A DNA stretch of 64,000 bases from NCBI RefSeq assembly GCF_035222375.1, contig NW_026946363.1, positions 5,766,001 to 5,830,000 of the forward strand. Direction: 5' to 3'. Below the pieces are notes generated by a model, which had not been told where the DNA came from, made no database searches, and saw only the letters and a list, made by a program, of their open reading frames with translations. Within the stretch, counting starts at the first letter, position 1. The number at the start of each line of letters is the position of its first letter. Shown in pieces: positions 22,656-36,100 of the stretch. The stretch comes from Podospora pseudocomata (lineage: Eukaryota > Ascomycota > Sordariomycetes > Sordariales > Podosporaceae). Made by a program: the position numbers and the translations under genes.

Positions 22656-25600
22656 CTTGTTGTTGTGTGTTGGCTGCTCGCGAGCAACCTATTTTTCGGG
22701 GAACTAGCTCGGTTTTCGGTTCCTCCAAGGTCTCTTCTTTCAATTTTCGGTATATAACTGACGGCCAGCGTCCCTTTTCGATTTGTCTCGTCCTTTGTGA
22801 TATGTATATACGTGGTTTTCAAATATTTGCAATGAGCGTACACGGGCGAGATCGACCTGCAAATCCCAGCACCCCCCCAAAAAATGTTGATTAAAATAAC
22901 GGTTCGAATCGAAGTTGAATGGTGATGATTTCGTGTCTCGGCATCGAGCGATGGAGGTTTTCTCGAGTTCCGGCTCTCGGCGCGAGCAATTGTCGTCGAA
23001 ACGTACACGAGGCGGACCCAAAGGGAATGACAGAACACACAAGCAACAAGAAAAAATGAGAGACTGTGAGGGTCTAGCCTCAACCAACAAACGACAACGA
23101 AAAATTAAGATAGGACACCCTTTCCCCAGCGGAAGATGGGAAACGGAAAGGAGAGAGATTGCAAAAGGAGAGGGAGATGGTGAGAAGGGACCTTGGCAGA
23201 GTGGAGGAGGTGACCCCAAAGGGAGCGCAACTGAGACGGGCTCAGCCTACCACAATGCCAGATTGTGCTTCAAACTCCCAGCCCGGGCGACAATGCACCA
23301 AGAGAAATGGGCTTGACTGCGACAAGAAACAGCTGATTCTGCTCCACCACAGCGAGTCAACCGCCTGCTTCAGCCTGTATGAGGGCTTGCGCAGACGCTG
23401 TCCAGTGTCGTAGGAGATTCTCGGTCCCTAACAGAAGCCGTTTCAGATGGCGTCGGGAGACATGGGTTGACAAGGGACGGACGCGCCAGCACGGGCCATT
23501 AGGCGCTCTGTGGCGCCGAGTGCAACGTCCCCGAGCCACAGGATTGGTCGCCCGACCCCAGGCCAAGGGGTCTGGGGACGGTCGAGATCGAACCATTGCG
23601 TCTTTCCGCCCACCCGCCATCAATTTGCGCCACCGTTCCTGATAAACAGGAGGGCCGGACTTGAGTATATCTCGAGTCTGGTTGTCTCTCTTTCATGGTG
23701 TTGCTGCGAGATTGGGTTTTCGGCGATAGCTTCCCATGGAATATTGAAGGTAGAGAAGCTGGAGTACAGATTGGCACTTACCCCTCAGTACCACGCTCAG
23801 CGCGACACAGATGCTAACACAACCTCGAGATCCCGTTCTGACGGCGGCTGGACCAAGATGAGCAACGTATCGCAGCATCGCCTCTGTTGCACAGATGGGA
23901 CAAGCCCAACTACATGGTACTATGAGTTGGCGGAAGTTCAGAATCGGGCAAATCGGGTCGGTGTCGTACAAAGATAGGATTCTGAAGTTCCCAGTGGCTT
24001 CTCCATCCGTTCTTTCCGACGAATCTGCTTTCTCTCTCAAGACACCGCTCTTTGGACATAGCGGCTGAAGAGTAGACGGTGTAGATACGACGCAGTGTGT
24101 GAGAATATCCCAAGATTGTGAGCTGGAAATTATATAAAACAATTCGCGGTCCTGTTTTCGACAAAACATCACCTGATGTATGATCGACAACAGAGTTTTT
24201 TTTCTATAAATATCATGCGGGGGTTTGGTGAGCTGTGATGTCGTTCTAGATCAGCAAAACCCAGGTTCTCGACTAGTGTTCCAGCTGACAGGAGACTCAC
24301 CAGCAGGCACAATGTTCGAGGCCTTCAAATACCGGACGAGATGCTTCGGCCGTTGGAAGCCCGCTTCCGAGGAATTAATTAGTAAGCCCGGTGCCCCAAG
24401 TGGAGGCCCGCCCGGAGCGTTGAATATGGTCAACCAATCAGATCACGGCTGGCTTCCAGAAGGAGAAGTTTTGTACTCCGGCCTCCGGCGCAATCCACCA
24501 GCGATTTTACCATCAAAGCCGAGTGCCCACACTTCACCGTTGGGATTCCACTTCAAGACGCGGAGTGGGAAACAGTGACAGATAAGCATCTCTGTAGTCT
24601 CAGAGCATCGATAAACACCAGGAGTGTCGAACCTGGAGTTTGAGCCGAGAAAATAGAGCAAGGTAGGCCCGCCTCAAAAGCACGCTCCAAACTAAAGGCG
24701 CCAACGTTTCCTCGCCCCAGATGTTAACACAGTTTGGAGACGAGGCGGAAAGTCAATTGCCCTGGCTTCGTCCGACTTTCCATTCACTTCACTTCATCCC
24801 ATCTTCTGTGAGATGAATGCACCCCAGAGCTGAACAATCCCATGGTACTTCGTCGCTGTCGATGTCCCCCCCCTCTCCTATGTTGGAAACGGAAGCATTA
24901 CAAGTAATAAAATCTCTCCCTACTTGTGCATCAACCAGCGGCTCTTTGACCCCCCCGGCTATGACTACGGCTTACCAGGGCCCCTTTTTCGTGTGCAAAT
25001 CCTCCACGGGCGCAATCACACGCTATCGCCTCTCCCCGCTTCCCCTCCCCCTTGTCTGATGCATGGGACCACCCTCACCTCACGGGCAAATCGTTCAAGA
25101 TTTCATCGCGCAAACGACTCGAACAGGAGGAAACGGCACGGGTCGCTATAAAAACAAATTCTAAAACCCCACCGCGGGGGCCACGCAACGCAACAATTCC
25201 AGAGCTTGAGGTCGGGTTTGTTGAACGCCAAGATATGACATATCTTGTTTGAACGATGCTTCAATGTTCATGATGGCTCGTCGTCGATGTCAAGTGTGTT
25301 CGAGCCGCTTGACCTGTCAGATTTTTTTCTATTCGTCATCTGCAGACCGGCTTTCTGGTTCGGAGATGCCGGTTGGCTGGGAAGTAAAACATATTGCCCG
25401 CCATCGGTACATCTCACATCTCCCGGGCGAGCTCAACCTAGCCTTCACATCGATCGTCGGTGGGGAGGAGCAGTGCGCCATCTGTCATCAGCCCATCACT
25501 CTCCGTCCAATATCGATCCAAGAGACTGGAGAGTCCAGCGGTAGACGTAAAGATTTCTAATCTCATCTCTTCCCCGTACTGACAACCCAGAGCTGCAGGT

Positions 25601-27752
25601 AGATAGATATATTGCAGAAACGAAATAAAATAATACCCCGCTGCGGTTACACGCTGAGCTGATTGTCGGCTGCGATCACCAGCGTCACTGGTTGCATTCC
25701 AAGGAAAAGTTCCAAGGGGGTCGATGGAGGCAACTCGAGAGGCTTCGGAATTCGATAGTTTGTAGCTGCTCCTCCACACACCTTGCATCGTTCTGATGAG
25801 GATGGGAAGTGTAAGATGGTTGGCGGTGCTCGTCATTGGACACGGCGTCCTAAGGAGTGGTTCCAACCCGCGAAAAATCCCTGTTCTGCCTGCACCAGAA
25901 GGCTCGCGGCGAGAGGGGGTAGGGAGGGACGCGTGAAGCGTGAGGAAACCAGAGGAAAGCCGCTCTGTGCTGGCTGACGGGCGACGCGGACTGGTACTGC
26001 GGAGTTGCGGCGTCAAAGAAGACCATTGTCGACCCCACACCCACGGGCATCCTCGGCGAACCGCCTCCCGTGCTGGTTCACACAGCCCATTGAAATTTAC
26101 TATGTCAGATGCAAGTGCCCTGCCGGAAGTGTTACGCGCAAGAAATAATGGCGGTCCCTCGCCGCCAGCATCACTTGGCCGGCCTAGGGCACCTTCGCTT
26201 GCCGTTGAATCACAAACAGTGATCCATCGTGTCTCCAGATCTGTGGGTATCGGACATTCCCCCGTGGAGAGAAAGGCCGCAACACCGTCTTCATTCTCCG
26301 TGTCTTCTCCAGAGATCAGCCCTGATAAAATGGCCGAGAGGATGGCAGATGACAGCGGCCTGAGCCTGGGCCTGGGCCTGGGGGTTTTAGATGCAAGTCA
26401 ACCTGGAAGCCGTCAAGGCCTTCAGTCCCCCACACACGCTTGTCAGACTGCATTGACCATTGCCCCAGCGAACAGGCCCGGTGGCACAGAGCACTCGGTG
26501 GTCTGTCTCTTCGCCAACGTTATTTGTCCCTCTCGCACTTGTTTGGTCTGATCTGGTCGGGTCTGCCTGAACCTGGGTCTCGAGGGCCGGGGAATGGGGG
26601 ATGGGGATCGCTTGATTACCACAGTGCATCTCTCCGCAAGCGAACTGTGGCTACCTGGCCGCTCAGTCTCCATTCCAAACGGTGCACTGTGCTGACGGAA
26701 CCCTGACAGGGCAGTTTGTGGAGCTGACAGGCCTGTCACCAACCAATCACTAGTCACCTGATGCCAGCTGGAGCTCTCCTTGAGCCGTGCCCTTCCGCGA
26801 ACGGAAATCAGCTTTCTGGTGCAGCAGTTGCATTCAAGCTCAAACTCAGCTCCAACCACGACTGCCACGGTACCTATAAGAGACCGAGAGAGCTTCAGAG
26901 GCATGGAGATAAACTCGTGATAAAAGAGGTAACTCACCACAGGTCAGAAGCGGCAGTGTCAGAGATGCAGCCACGGTGTTCTTGCAGCCTTCTCTCCTCG
27001 CGTTAAATGTGAAGTTCAAACTTGCTGCTGCAGCCTCCTGCAGGTGGGTGTTGCCCTTATGGATGCCGCTACCCAGCTAGCGCCCTTTCCTCCCTTTGGC
27101 AAGGCCTCGGGACAGGCCCCTTCCCTCTCGCGTTCCCACCTCACACCGTGCACTCGAGGACCGCCACCCCACCCCCCCCGCCTTCGTTTTTTTAACTGTC
27201 TGGTCCGTTCATATGGCCCGCAGGCTGCGTGCCACCAACTCGCTATCCTCTTTTCAATCATTCCGCTGTCACCAAACCCGTTCAGTCCAGGTGCGCCTAC
27301 TTACATTTGATGCTTGTTTCTGGACAGGGAGCCAGCAGTCCAAAAACGTATTTGACGCGGTCAATTCAGTCAATCTGCATCGCGGCTTCTTTTGATTGAT
27401 CCGTTTTTGTGTTCTCTTCTTACTCCCAGCCTGCCAGTTCCCAATCTCTCTTCAAAAAAAACCGATCCGATTCTGTGTGTTGAGTTGCTCCGTCCGGTGC
27501 ATGCCACACACGCGAACTGCCTGCCTGGGTCAGCCTGCCAGACAAAGCAACAAATAAAAATTAAACGTGATTCCTCGCTTCCTTCCGCCGGACCAGCCTC
27601 GACTACAGTGCAGCACCCAACCAGGTTTCTGCGACAAAAAGGCGACCTCTCCGCTCGAACGCCAGATCAAGTCTAGGCCATCGGCATACCGCTCAAAACA
27701 GCATCTCCACCATTTTGCCTTTTTTGTATCTCGTGATACCTGAACGGTAAAA
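22656..27752. other. 5.1 kb divergent intergenic region, pls1 / mcm1
   Basis: No gene I can support. Open frames exist (25438-26040 minus; 26102-26551 plus, with ATG) but lack recognisable domains and show no clear third-base bias. The 22.7-23.3 kb part is purine-rich on the plus strand (pyrimidine-rich on the pls1 sense strand), as expected of a pls1 leader or promoter. The 27.1-27.7 kb part is C/T-rich, as expected of the mcm1 leader. An unrecognised RNA gene or a highly diverged protein gene could be hidden here. Confidence 0.5.
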
Positions 27753-28612
27753 ATGGCCGACATCACTGACCAGCACGACCAAACCACCCCAACCGAGCTT
27801 GACGATGTGCACTCGGTCGGCAATGGAAACTCGGTCGCCGGAGAGTCTCGTGGCATCAAGCGCGCCCGACCTAGCACTGCCGACGACGACGATGACGACG
27901 ACGAGAAGGGCGGCCGTGAGCGTCGCAAGATTGAGATCAAGTTCATCAGCGACAAGTCGCGCCGCCATATCACATTTTCCAAGCGCAAGGCTGGTATCAT
28001 GAAGAAGGTACGTTCGTTCGCATGTTTGGACAGAGCAGCGCGCTCCTTGCAACAACGCGTCTTTTCTCCACGATAGATCAATCGCTAATCCGAACTGCTG
28101 TGTATATCAGGCCTACGAGTTGTCAGTCTTGACAGGCACCCAGGTGCTCCTCCTCGTCGTGTCCGAAACTGGCCTCGTCTATACATTCACGACGCCGAAG
28201 CTCCAGCCTCTGGTTACCAAGTCCGAGGGCAAGAATCTGATCCAGGTAAGACATGAGCTCGGGAGCCGGGCAGGATGCACGCGTCGCGTGAACTGTCGCA
28301 TCATGGCCATGGATTTTTGCTGACATGCTGTTGTAGGCCTGCTTGAACGCGCCAGAGCCTTCTAGCAGCGCTGAGAATGGTGTCGACGACGCTAATGCCG
28401 TCGACTCCCCCGAGGAGCCGCCCAGCAGCCATCTTCCTCCTCAGCAGGGACGACCTGGAATGCCGCAGCCTCACGCCATGCCTCCCAACTACATGCCCGT
28501 TGGCGGGATGGACCCCAGCGCGATGGCTTATCAGAACTACGTGAGCCAACAGCGCGGCGGCCAATACATGCCGCAATCCGGTCTGCAACAGCACGCTGGT
28601 CACCAGTCATAA
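27753..28612 (+). CDS. mcm1: MADS-box transcription factor Mcm1
   Basis: SRF-type DNA-binding factor that binds CArG-like sites and acts with partner proteins in mating, cell-cycle and development. Exons 27753-28007, 28111-28245, 28337-28612 (introns 28008-28110, 28246-28336; both phase 0) give 221 aa. Residues 1-55 hold an acidic run (seven Asp, then Glu). The MADS domain spans about 56-115 (RRKIEIKFISDKSRRHITFSK, then KRKAGIMKK and AYELSVLTGTQVLLLVVSETG), split by intron 1 directly after the KK of the recognition helix. The C-terminus is rich in Gln, Pro and Met, typical of fungal Mcm1 activation regions. There is no second MADS gene nearby and no K-box, so it is the SRF/Mcm1 type rather than the MEF2/Rlm1 type. 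Confidence 0.95.
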
Positions 28613-29519
28613 CCGTCCCGGCCGAGTTTTGTCACGACTTTACCTTACGTATCTCAATACCCAGCAATTAATGCACCTGTGTAAACGTCCAGTTTCACAT
28701 TCGACATCATCACGATGAGGCCACACATTTGACGAGGCTTATCTGGTTCGGCGTTTGATTGGAGCATGTCCATTACCTACTTCCGTATTTTATACCTCTT
28801 GCTTTTCGGCGGTGTTTTGCCGGGATTTCGTTTCTGCTGACACCACCTCCCCCTGGTTGTTTTTGTTGGACATCTGGTGCGCTCAACCCGTCCAGATATC
28901 GGTGGGGTCAGCTCTTGGTTTTTGAACACATTTGGGTTCTGGTTTCGCCTGACAGACCCAGACCCTTTGTGCTGTGTGCGTGGCGCTTTAAAGGTGGTGG
29001 GTTCGAGAGAAAAGCGTGGCGGACAAGGGATTATAGACCGAAAATGTCTTTGGCACTCGGGATCCTGGGAGGTTGCGACTGCGCATGGCGGCGTCGGCTT
29101 GGTTTTCTATTCTTTTTTTTTTCCAAGGCAACTTGCCTTGTCAAGTTCTGCCTGGTGGTTTGCCGTCGTTCTTGAAACTCTTTCTGGTTCTTTTTTGGCG
29201 AAGGGTTGGGTGGACACGCAACGTACTTGGGGCACGACATATGAGCAAAAAAGGCTTATGATTTGGAAGAATTGGGAACGGTTCGGCCAGCATAAGAACA
29301 GCGATTTTACACCTCAAGTGCAAAATCGTCTTTTCATTTTCCAGACCTCTGTTTAGCGATTTTGACTGATCACTTGGCTTGGACCTTTTTGTTGCGGGTC
29401 GCTTGCTCTTTATGATGCTATTTCTCCCCAAAATAGAGATGGGGACAACTTGGTGGATGAGGGAGAGGCGGTTGTTTCTCATGTAATTTCTGCTGCGCTG
29501 GGAGGAAGAGGGAGGGCCT

Positions 29520-29557
29520 GGGGGAAGGGGGGGGGAGGGAGGGGGAGGGGGGGGGGG
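29520..29557 (+). repeat. G-rich tract, potential G-quadruplex
   Basis: About 34 of 38 bases are G, arranged as five or more runs of three or more G separated by one- or two-base A loops. This fits an intramolecular G4 on the plus strand, i.e. in a read-through or extended 3' UTR transcript of mcm1. Confidence 0.85.
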
Positions 29558-30100
29558 ACACCTCTGGGGACGGCGTCGGAAGAAAGTGAGTACCTATACC
29601 TGTATGATATAGCACAAAGTTTTAACCCTGAAATATATCGAGGTTCACAATCCTGCTGGCAGCGTTGCTACGTGTGTTTCTTGAGACCGTTCCCGGATTA
29701 ACATGAGGACAAGGTTAATGAGATGATGTTGGCCCAACTGGGAAGGAGAGTACAGCTGGCTTACATGGAACCTGGCTAATCCCTTTTTGACCTTTTTTTT
29801 TTTTAACAATGATGCGATCCTAACCGGACCGGGCGCTCAATTAATCGATTACCTACTCACGGACACGGACTTGCTACCCGGTTTTATTCTTGGGCTCAAT
29901 GCCTGCCGGTCGGGTGCCTGCGTCGAGTCGGTCGGCAAGTCCCGTTCAGGTTTTATAGGTGCATGTAATGTATCCACAGAGTCGCCTGGGTGTGGCGATG
30001 ACGCGCTACCCTCGGGGGAAGAAGAAAGAGAGCTGCTTGGGGGTGGGGGACTAGGATGGCCCTTGTATTGTGAGGTGGTTGACCGATGAAGGACTTGCCC

Positions 30101-30142
30101 TTTTTTTTTTCTTTTCTTTTTCTTTTTTTTTTTTTTTTTTTT
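30101..30142 (+). repeat. T-rich homopolymer tract
   Basis: T10, then C-interrupted T runs ending in a T20 block. No flanking feature identified it as a retroposon tail. Confidence 0.9.
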
Positions 30143-32436
30143 GGTTGTGTGGTGGTCTGTTGCTTGGGCTGTGAGGCGAGGCGGGGATGGGTGCCGTTGT
30201 CGTCGACGACCTCCATACCAGGACACTGTCGATCAAGCGCATGCTAGAAGCTCAACTCTTCTCTTCAGAAGTCCAGGACACTAAAAACTGCAAGTTCAAA
30301 TCTAGAGCAATCTCATCTATCCGTTATGTCGGTAGTTATCCCTGAAAATAATAGCAGACCACGGTGGTTTCAAGATGCTCAGGAAACGCATCAGCTTTCT
30401 TTTAAGCCCAACATATCCGACCAACCTCAACTCCCGATTACCTGGTGGGGGTTAGATAGGTAGTTGACTGGCTTTTGGGGGCAGTTTACACCAAAACTTT
30501 TACCCCTGTGATCGTCGTTGAGGATTGGTGAGATGTCGGAAGGCAGCGCGAAAGGAGTAGTGGTCCACAGCCATCGCCGAAAGCAGAAGGTTGACTTACA
30601 CGCACTTACACGCACCCTCACACCTGACCCGATTGGGACAAGCCATTCCCAGACACTTTTAAGGTTTTCTTCTTCGTCCCAGCAAACAATGGTTGTTTTT
30701 TTTTGGAAAAATTGACTTTAGGGAAAGCAGTTTGCGCTTTACTTGGGAGGGAATAGTTCAGGAACGCTCCGCTTGGCTTCATGGTGCTAAGGTAGTGGCG
30801 GGGTTGGCAAGAATGACACTTGTCGGGAGGTGATGGAGGAGGAGGGTACCACTTCCCGCTTTCGGGGACCGGGACACTGTCAATTGGAGATTTATTTTTG
30901 CACATGTTGGATGGTGATATTTTACCAGGGTGTCAACCCTATCTCGGCATCCCACAAAGGGGGCTTTGGCTGAATGCTTGCCAAAGTTGTGTGAGAGATA
31001 GACGTCGGCATGTTACTGCCGAAGCAACTATAAGGACAACAACCACGAATACAGTGAGGGCGACCACAAGCTGCAAGCCAAAATATGGCTTTTTCGCGTC
31101 CTATTTCTCACATCAGCACACCACACCAAGGAGTCCCTCGAGAAAGTAAGTAGCAATCGCCCTAGGACACAGATCAACAAAGCTGCCGGCACTCAGCAAA
31201 CCACCGTAACTTTCCACACAACATCATCTCAACCAACTTAACAGAGCACCATTATATAGGCTGTGTGATGCTTGAAAAGTATATTTTGTCCAATATGTCA
31301 GCTGTACAATGCTCGCCCACAGAGGACCTGCTTTCTTTTTCTCAATGACCGAGCACTTTGAGCGTTGTCCAAAATCATCCTCGCTCAACCCACAAGAACT
31401 AAACAGCTATTCATCGTTTATCCGATCTCCACTTCACTGTAGATATCCATCTCTTAGCATCCCATCTCCCCTGCTTAGGGTGTTCTCCTTACTCCGAGGT
31501 ACGCAGGCATACCTCGTTGTGAATCCTGACGGGCAGTTCTCTTTTATTTCTTCACGGCTGTCAGCAAAACTTGTGGTTCTTGAAAACATCCAGGAGCAGC
31601 TCAGACGGCGCTTTGAGGTTTGAATCAGATGACAATGGAAAAGTTAGGCTGGAATCCCTTTCAAGCCACTCTTGTTTTGTCGACTTTGCGACCCTTGACT
31701 TTGGGACTCGGGCTTGCAACTCTCCTTGCAACATTTCTTGCGATCTGCGACTTGTGGGACTGCATCGTCAATTCTTGATTTCCACACTAGATACCATCAC
31801 CAACATCTTTTTTGATAAATAAATTAAAAAAAAAAAAAGAACCATCTGCATAGTATTTATAACATTCCTCTCTTTCTTGCCCGCACTATTAGATGATCAT
31901 AGGTTTAACGTCGGAACCGAGTGACGATATAGTCTAGTCCAAATCATCTCACGATTCTACTCTGTTATCAGGCTCCCAAGTTATCATGCTCAAGCCATCA
32001 ACAACATCATGATGCAGTCGCAACAGGTACAAAGGTACCTGTCGCAGGCTCGATAAAAATAGCAGCGTCCTTGGCATTATGTCTAAAACTGTGGGGAAAC
32101 CTGCCGTCAGCAAGCACAACCTGTCAGCGAGCGTTGCGCAGGTTTGAGCAAGATTCCGGAGCTAATGCGGAGACCTCACCAGGGGGCGCTATGGTGATCA
32201 GATGAAAGGGGGGAAGGCGTACAACATCCATCACAGAAAGTGTCATGACAATGGCATTGTTGTTGATTCTGGTGCTTGTCCATGGAACTTCTCCATGCTT
32301 CAGATGTGGAATGCTGTTTCATCTGCGCCAGGATCCATTCCTTTGCCATGCCATTTATCTGATGTTCTCATCCGAGAATATATACCCAAAAACTATTTCC
32401 AACACGCTCATAAACTTCGTACCCAAATGCCCCATG

Positions 32437-33116
32437 TTAGTGTTCCGTAGAAGAAATAAATCTGCCCACGAGCAGACTACCCAAGAATGTGCCTCCCAAC
32501 ACGGACAAGAAATACCCCACGTTCATCGACATCACAGCCAACATCCTATATCGATTTGTTAGCATCGCCGTCCGTGACATCTAGTCATAGTGATGACTCA
32601 CAGTAAATAACCCACGCCCGCCACGACGGTATCAATCGCTGCCCTCACCGGATCAACACTCAACCTCCACGGCCTCGCATGGCTCCCTGTCCTCCTCTGC
32701 ACAATAACCACGTTCTCCTCCACCCCGTTCTCGCTCAGCACTGCCGCCTTGCCTAGCGAATCCCTGCTGAGATTCTCTGCCAGTGGCGCTTTTCCATTGA
32801 CCACGACATACCGCCTGTTCATCTCCTTATCCAACCACCTCAGCTCCTGCCATGACTTGAACGCTAGCAGCCCCCTGAAGATGACGGCAAGAATAATGAG
32901 AAAGATGCATGTGCCTGCGTAGGCGCCGGCGTTGGTCGGTGTCCATTTCGTCGAGAACAGGGAGGTGGACATGGAGTTTTGGAAGATGGCCATCATGGAC
33001 ATGTGCGTGTCCATGCCCATCGAGCCATCTGGGCTTGTCGATGCGGCGGCGGTGTTGGTGGTGGTGTGGCCCGAGTGAGATTCGGCGCCGTGGCGGGCGT
33101 AGAGTAATGGGTCCAT
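32437..33116 (-). CDS. Ctr-family copper transporter
   Basis: Moves Cu(I) across the plasma or vacuolar membrane as a trimer. Exons 33116-32602 and 32545-32437 (intron 32546-32601, GTGAGT...CTAAC...TAG, phase 2) give 207 aa. The N-terminus is rich in Met and His (HGAESHSGH; MGMDTHMSMM), the copper-capture region. TM1 lies at about 63-85 (GAYAGTCIFLIILAVIFRGL). TM2 contains the MxxxM selectivity motif (MLAVM, residues 173-177) and TM3 the GxxxG packing motif (GTFLG, 190-194). The exon junction falls just before the MxxxM motif, so the unspliced ORF lacks all function-defining residues. Whether it is a Ctr1/Ctr3-like plasma-membrane or Ctr2-like vacuolar protein cannot be told from sequence alone. 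Confidence 0.92.
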
Positions 33117-36100
33117 TGTGTTGATATTGGATGGGCGAGAGACTCTGAGGATCTCAATTGGAGTTTAAGTGGTGGTGAATCTCAGGGGGTGTTGTTGCTT
33201 GTCACGTTGCTGACTCAATTGCGTGATGTGGCTGACCCGAGGTTGCAAGATGATAAAGAAGAGATCCCCGATTCTTGTGATATCAGATCGGAGAGCGCTG
33301 CCCTGATGTATTTGTTGTATCCGTTTAGCCGTCGCGTGGGGTATAGTGCTTGGTGAATTCTTTCTGTTAAATTGAATGGCAAGGACGGGAGGGCTCGCGG
33401 AGAAAGTGGTGAGTGATATATTTATCGCCTTTGCAATACGTAGTGAGAAGAACAGCATGAGCAAGTTATTGTCTTGTCAGACGATGAAACGTGTATGGGA
33501 GAGAAGATCACGCATGGAGCGGCGAGGGAGGTTTATGTTCCACCATGCCATGGTGATCTGGGTGTCTGGATTTGGAAGAAACATGCTCAAATGTGGGGGT
33601 TGATGCAGTGACAGGGGTCAGTTGAAATGTGGGGGCGGGAGCGCAGATGGCTTACCAGGGGGCCGTGTCCACGACACCAACGGCAAGTAAACTTAGATAT
33701 TCAACCTTTAGAAGAAACAAGTCAAATATCATCTTACCATTCATGAATGGAAACGGGATTCTTCCAGTATTCATAACTGCCCTCGACATCATGCTTGTCA
33801 TCAACGTTGGGGAATAGTAGACCAAATCAAGATACACGAGACCTTGGTCCCGGAAAAGGCCGGTAGCTCTACCGAATAGATATCCACCCTTTTATCAGAG
33901 CGCCATTGTGAGCATCTGCTGTAAGGGAGAATGCTGTGCCGTTTCAGTTCGATATGGGATGAACAAGTACTCGGCAACAATTAAACCAAAGGTAAATGTG
34001 GAGGTACCAGGTATCTCAGTCCTAACTGGGTCATTAGGCTCACCCCAGACGTTATCTTTGTTAATCATCGCAGTCTTGGGATTCGAGAAGATGATCTGAT
34101 TGAACGAGGTGATGTATCAATCCAGATCTGGCAAGTGGTAGGCTGCTGAGGTAAAGTGCTCCTGCCGGCTGTGCTTGCCTTGGGACGTAACGTTACGACC
34201 GGACAAGACTCCGCTCCCCTGCTTGCATATTCCAGACATCGTCGCAGCTTCCTTCCACCTCTGGTCAAATCTGCGAGTTGACACAATGCTTTGAGTCATT
34301 CCACTCGGTGCCTGATCGAGTCATTGCAGCAGTGGTGAATATTGGGAAGGCGCAAGCGAGTCCCGGAGCAGAGGCAACAGGTTCCGTTTGGTCAGACCGA
34401 GAACATGATCACTCAAGACATCCCCCAACAAACCACACCCCCTTTGGCCCTGGGCTGCAGCAATGGGTCTCTCCAGGACCGACCGACAGCGACCATCCGT
34501 TTACCCGCCAAACCCGGAAATCTGAACGCCCATCGCCGGCGCGTGGCCGGAGACATATTACGTTGGACAAGCCGACAGCTGCAGTTGCATCGAGCCTGTC
34601 CCGGAGACATGGTCCCAGTCGAGTCTATTTTGACGACATCCCACCCTGCATCACACGGTTAGCCCAAGATCTTAATCTGCAGAACCATCACATCGATGTT
34701 CTTTGCCGTTTTCGATACTTTCTTTTGTCATCAGAAATCCCACCTGGTGCTACCGCATTCAACGCAGCCCTGGAGGCCAAGCCGGACCTGGATAGTACTA
34801 TCAGGTATGAATGCGAGTTCGGATGCCAGATGAACACCGTCTGGCTCATCTTCCTCCGAAATTGTGTCAGACAACTCACGTACGACGGTCTCATGGCCAG
34901 GTCCAATTTCTCCGTAGGGTCAAGACCCTTTGGAAGGCGCTCATCATCCTCATGCCTGATGAGCTGCACCTAGAATCCCGAGACAGACCAATATAGAGGA
35001 GACGGTCCCCTGCCACAGATGTGCCCTCTCTACTGTGTTTCTTCAAGGCCTAGTATCCAGCAATTGTAGCCTCGGGGAGGAGAAAATGCTGGTGATACAT
35101 GATCGATGGAGCCAGTATTGAGAAACTCGATGTAAGCCCCAGGACCTCGAGCACACACACGGGTGATAGGGTTCTCTTTACTTACAGATACAGATTTATC
35201 TTGATCGAGATGACGCCTCTGCCGTGCAAAGAGAGATATCAGTTTGAGTGTCTCAGCCTCACCTTTCATCTCAATCTGGTTAGGCTAAGCTCCCCCTTCA
35301 GCCTCCTGTCGATCTGGCGTTTTGCCCGCAGCCACACCTCCAAGCACCCGGCATTGGAGAAGAGGAGGCAGACAGGGATCTCTTGGCTTGAGTCAATGGT
35401 GGCTTACTCGATCTTTTTTCTAAACCCACAGCGCTTAGGCTACGGGACTACCTAAAGATTCAAGGTGCAATTTGATTATGGACCTCCAGTCCCCGATATC
35501 ATACCTTTGGGCGCGTAACAATACTCGAGCCTTGGCATTGCCACCGAAAAGCACAACCTTTACATCTACCCCTTCTCCCGGACGGGACGAGACCGGTATC
35601 CTGCTGTGTTCATGAGGTAACCACACCCTGCAATGTTGGACCCCGAATCGGTGGGTAGGCTTGGGGGATGGGCGGTCAGGGCTGCATCCGTTCCTCTCCT
35701 CTCACTCACAACCCGATTCACAGGCGAGAAGGGTGGCTGAGGTAGGGAAGGCACGCGGCGGGCAGCGTGAATACCAAATAGCCTGTCGTACCGTGTTGTC
35801 AGACGGCAAAGAGCATGAGGAAATCCATGATTGGTACACGGCACTTGTCACCCGACGACTTCGGCCTCCAAAACGCTGGGAAGGAGTCATGGATCGGCGT
35901 GAAACCGGGAAGTAATAACAGTTATGTCCTTACCTTGTCCAGCCTTTGCACTCATCCGACCATGTTATTTTATTGCACACCAGAACGAATACCATTCATT
36001 GCCGAGATCAGCTGACGATGTCTTGACTACTCTAGCCCGTTATTTCCTGATCTGGGCCAGGCTGAATCTCGAGCCGCCCAGGACACCATGGCTACCACCC

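Larger units (their letters stand above)
28613..32436. other. 3.8 kb convergent intergenic region, mcm1 / ctr
   Basis: Between the stop codons of two convergent genes. The ORFs here (28759-29175, 28877-29356 and others) have no domain character. Holds a dense G tract (29520-29557) and a long T-rich tract (30101-30142). Both 3' UTRs account for only part of the length; the rest is unexplained. Confidence 0.55.

Noticed and set aside
22905-22920. GGTTCGAATCG resembling a tRNA B box
   Set aside because: The flanks cannot form a T-arm stem and no A box or acceptor stem lies at the right distance. The same holds for similar motifs near 23586, 41484 and 57295.
25264-25560. 98-codon frame with CxxC pairs (CQVC, CAIC) suggesting a small zinc-binding protein
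   Set aside because: Spacing fits no known zinc ribbon or RING, and no start context or conservation evidence is available.
25438-26040. 200-codon minus-strand frame
   Set aside because: No domain, overlaps another equally long plus-strand frame, and shows no codon bias.
26102-26551. 150-codon ATG frame between pls1 and mcm1
   Set aside because: Composition is low complexity (GLSLGLGLG), third-base usage is unbiased and nothing resembles a known family; treated as chance.
34278-34973. 231-codon plus-strand open frame
   Set aside because: It opens on TTG; the first in-frame ATG comes about 185 codons in. No domain, no codon bias, no splice-linked partner.
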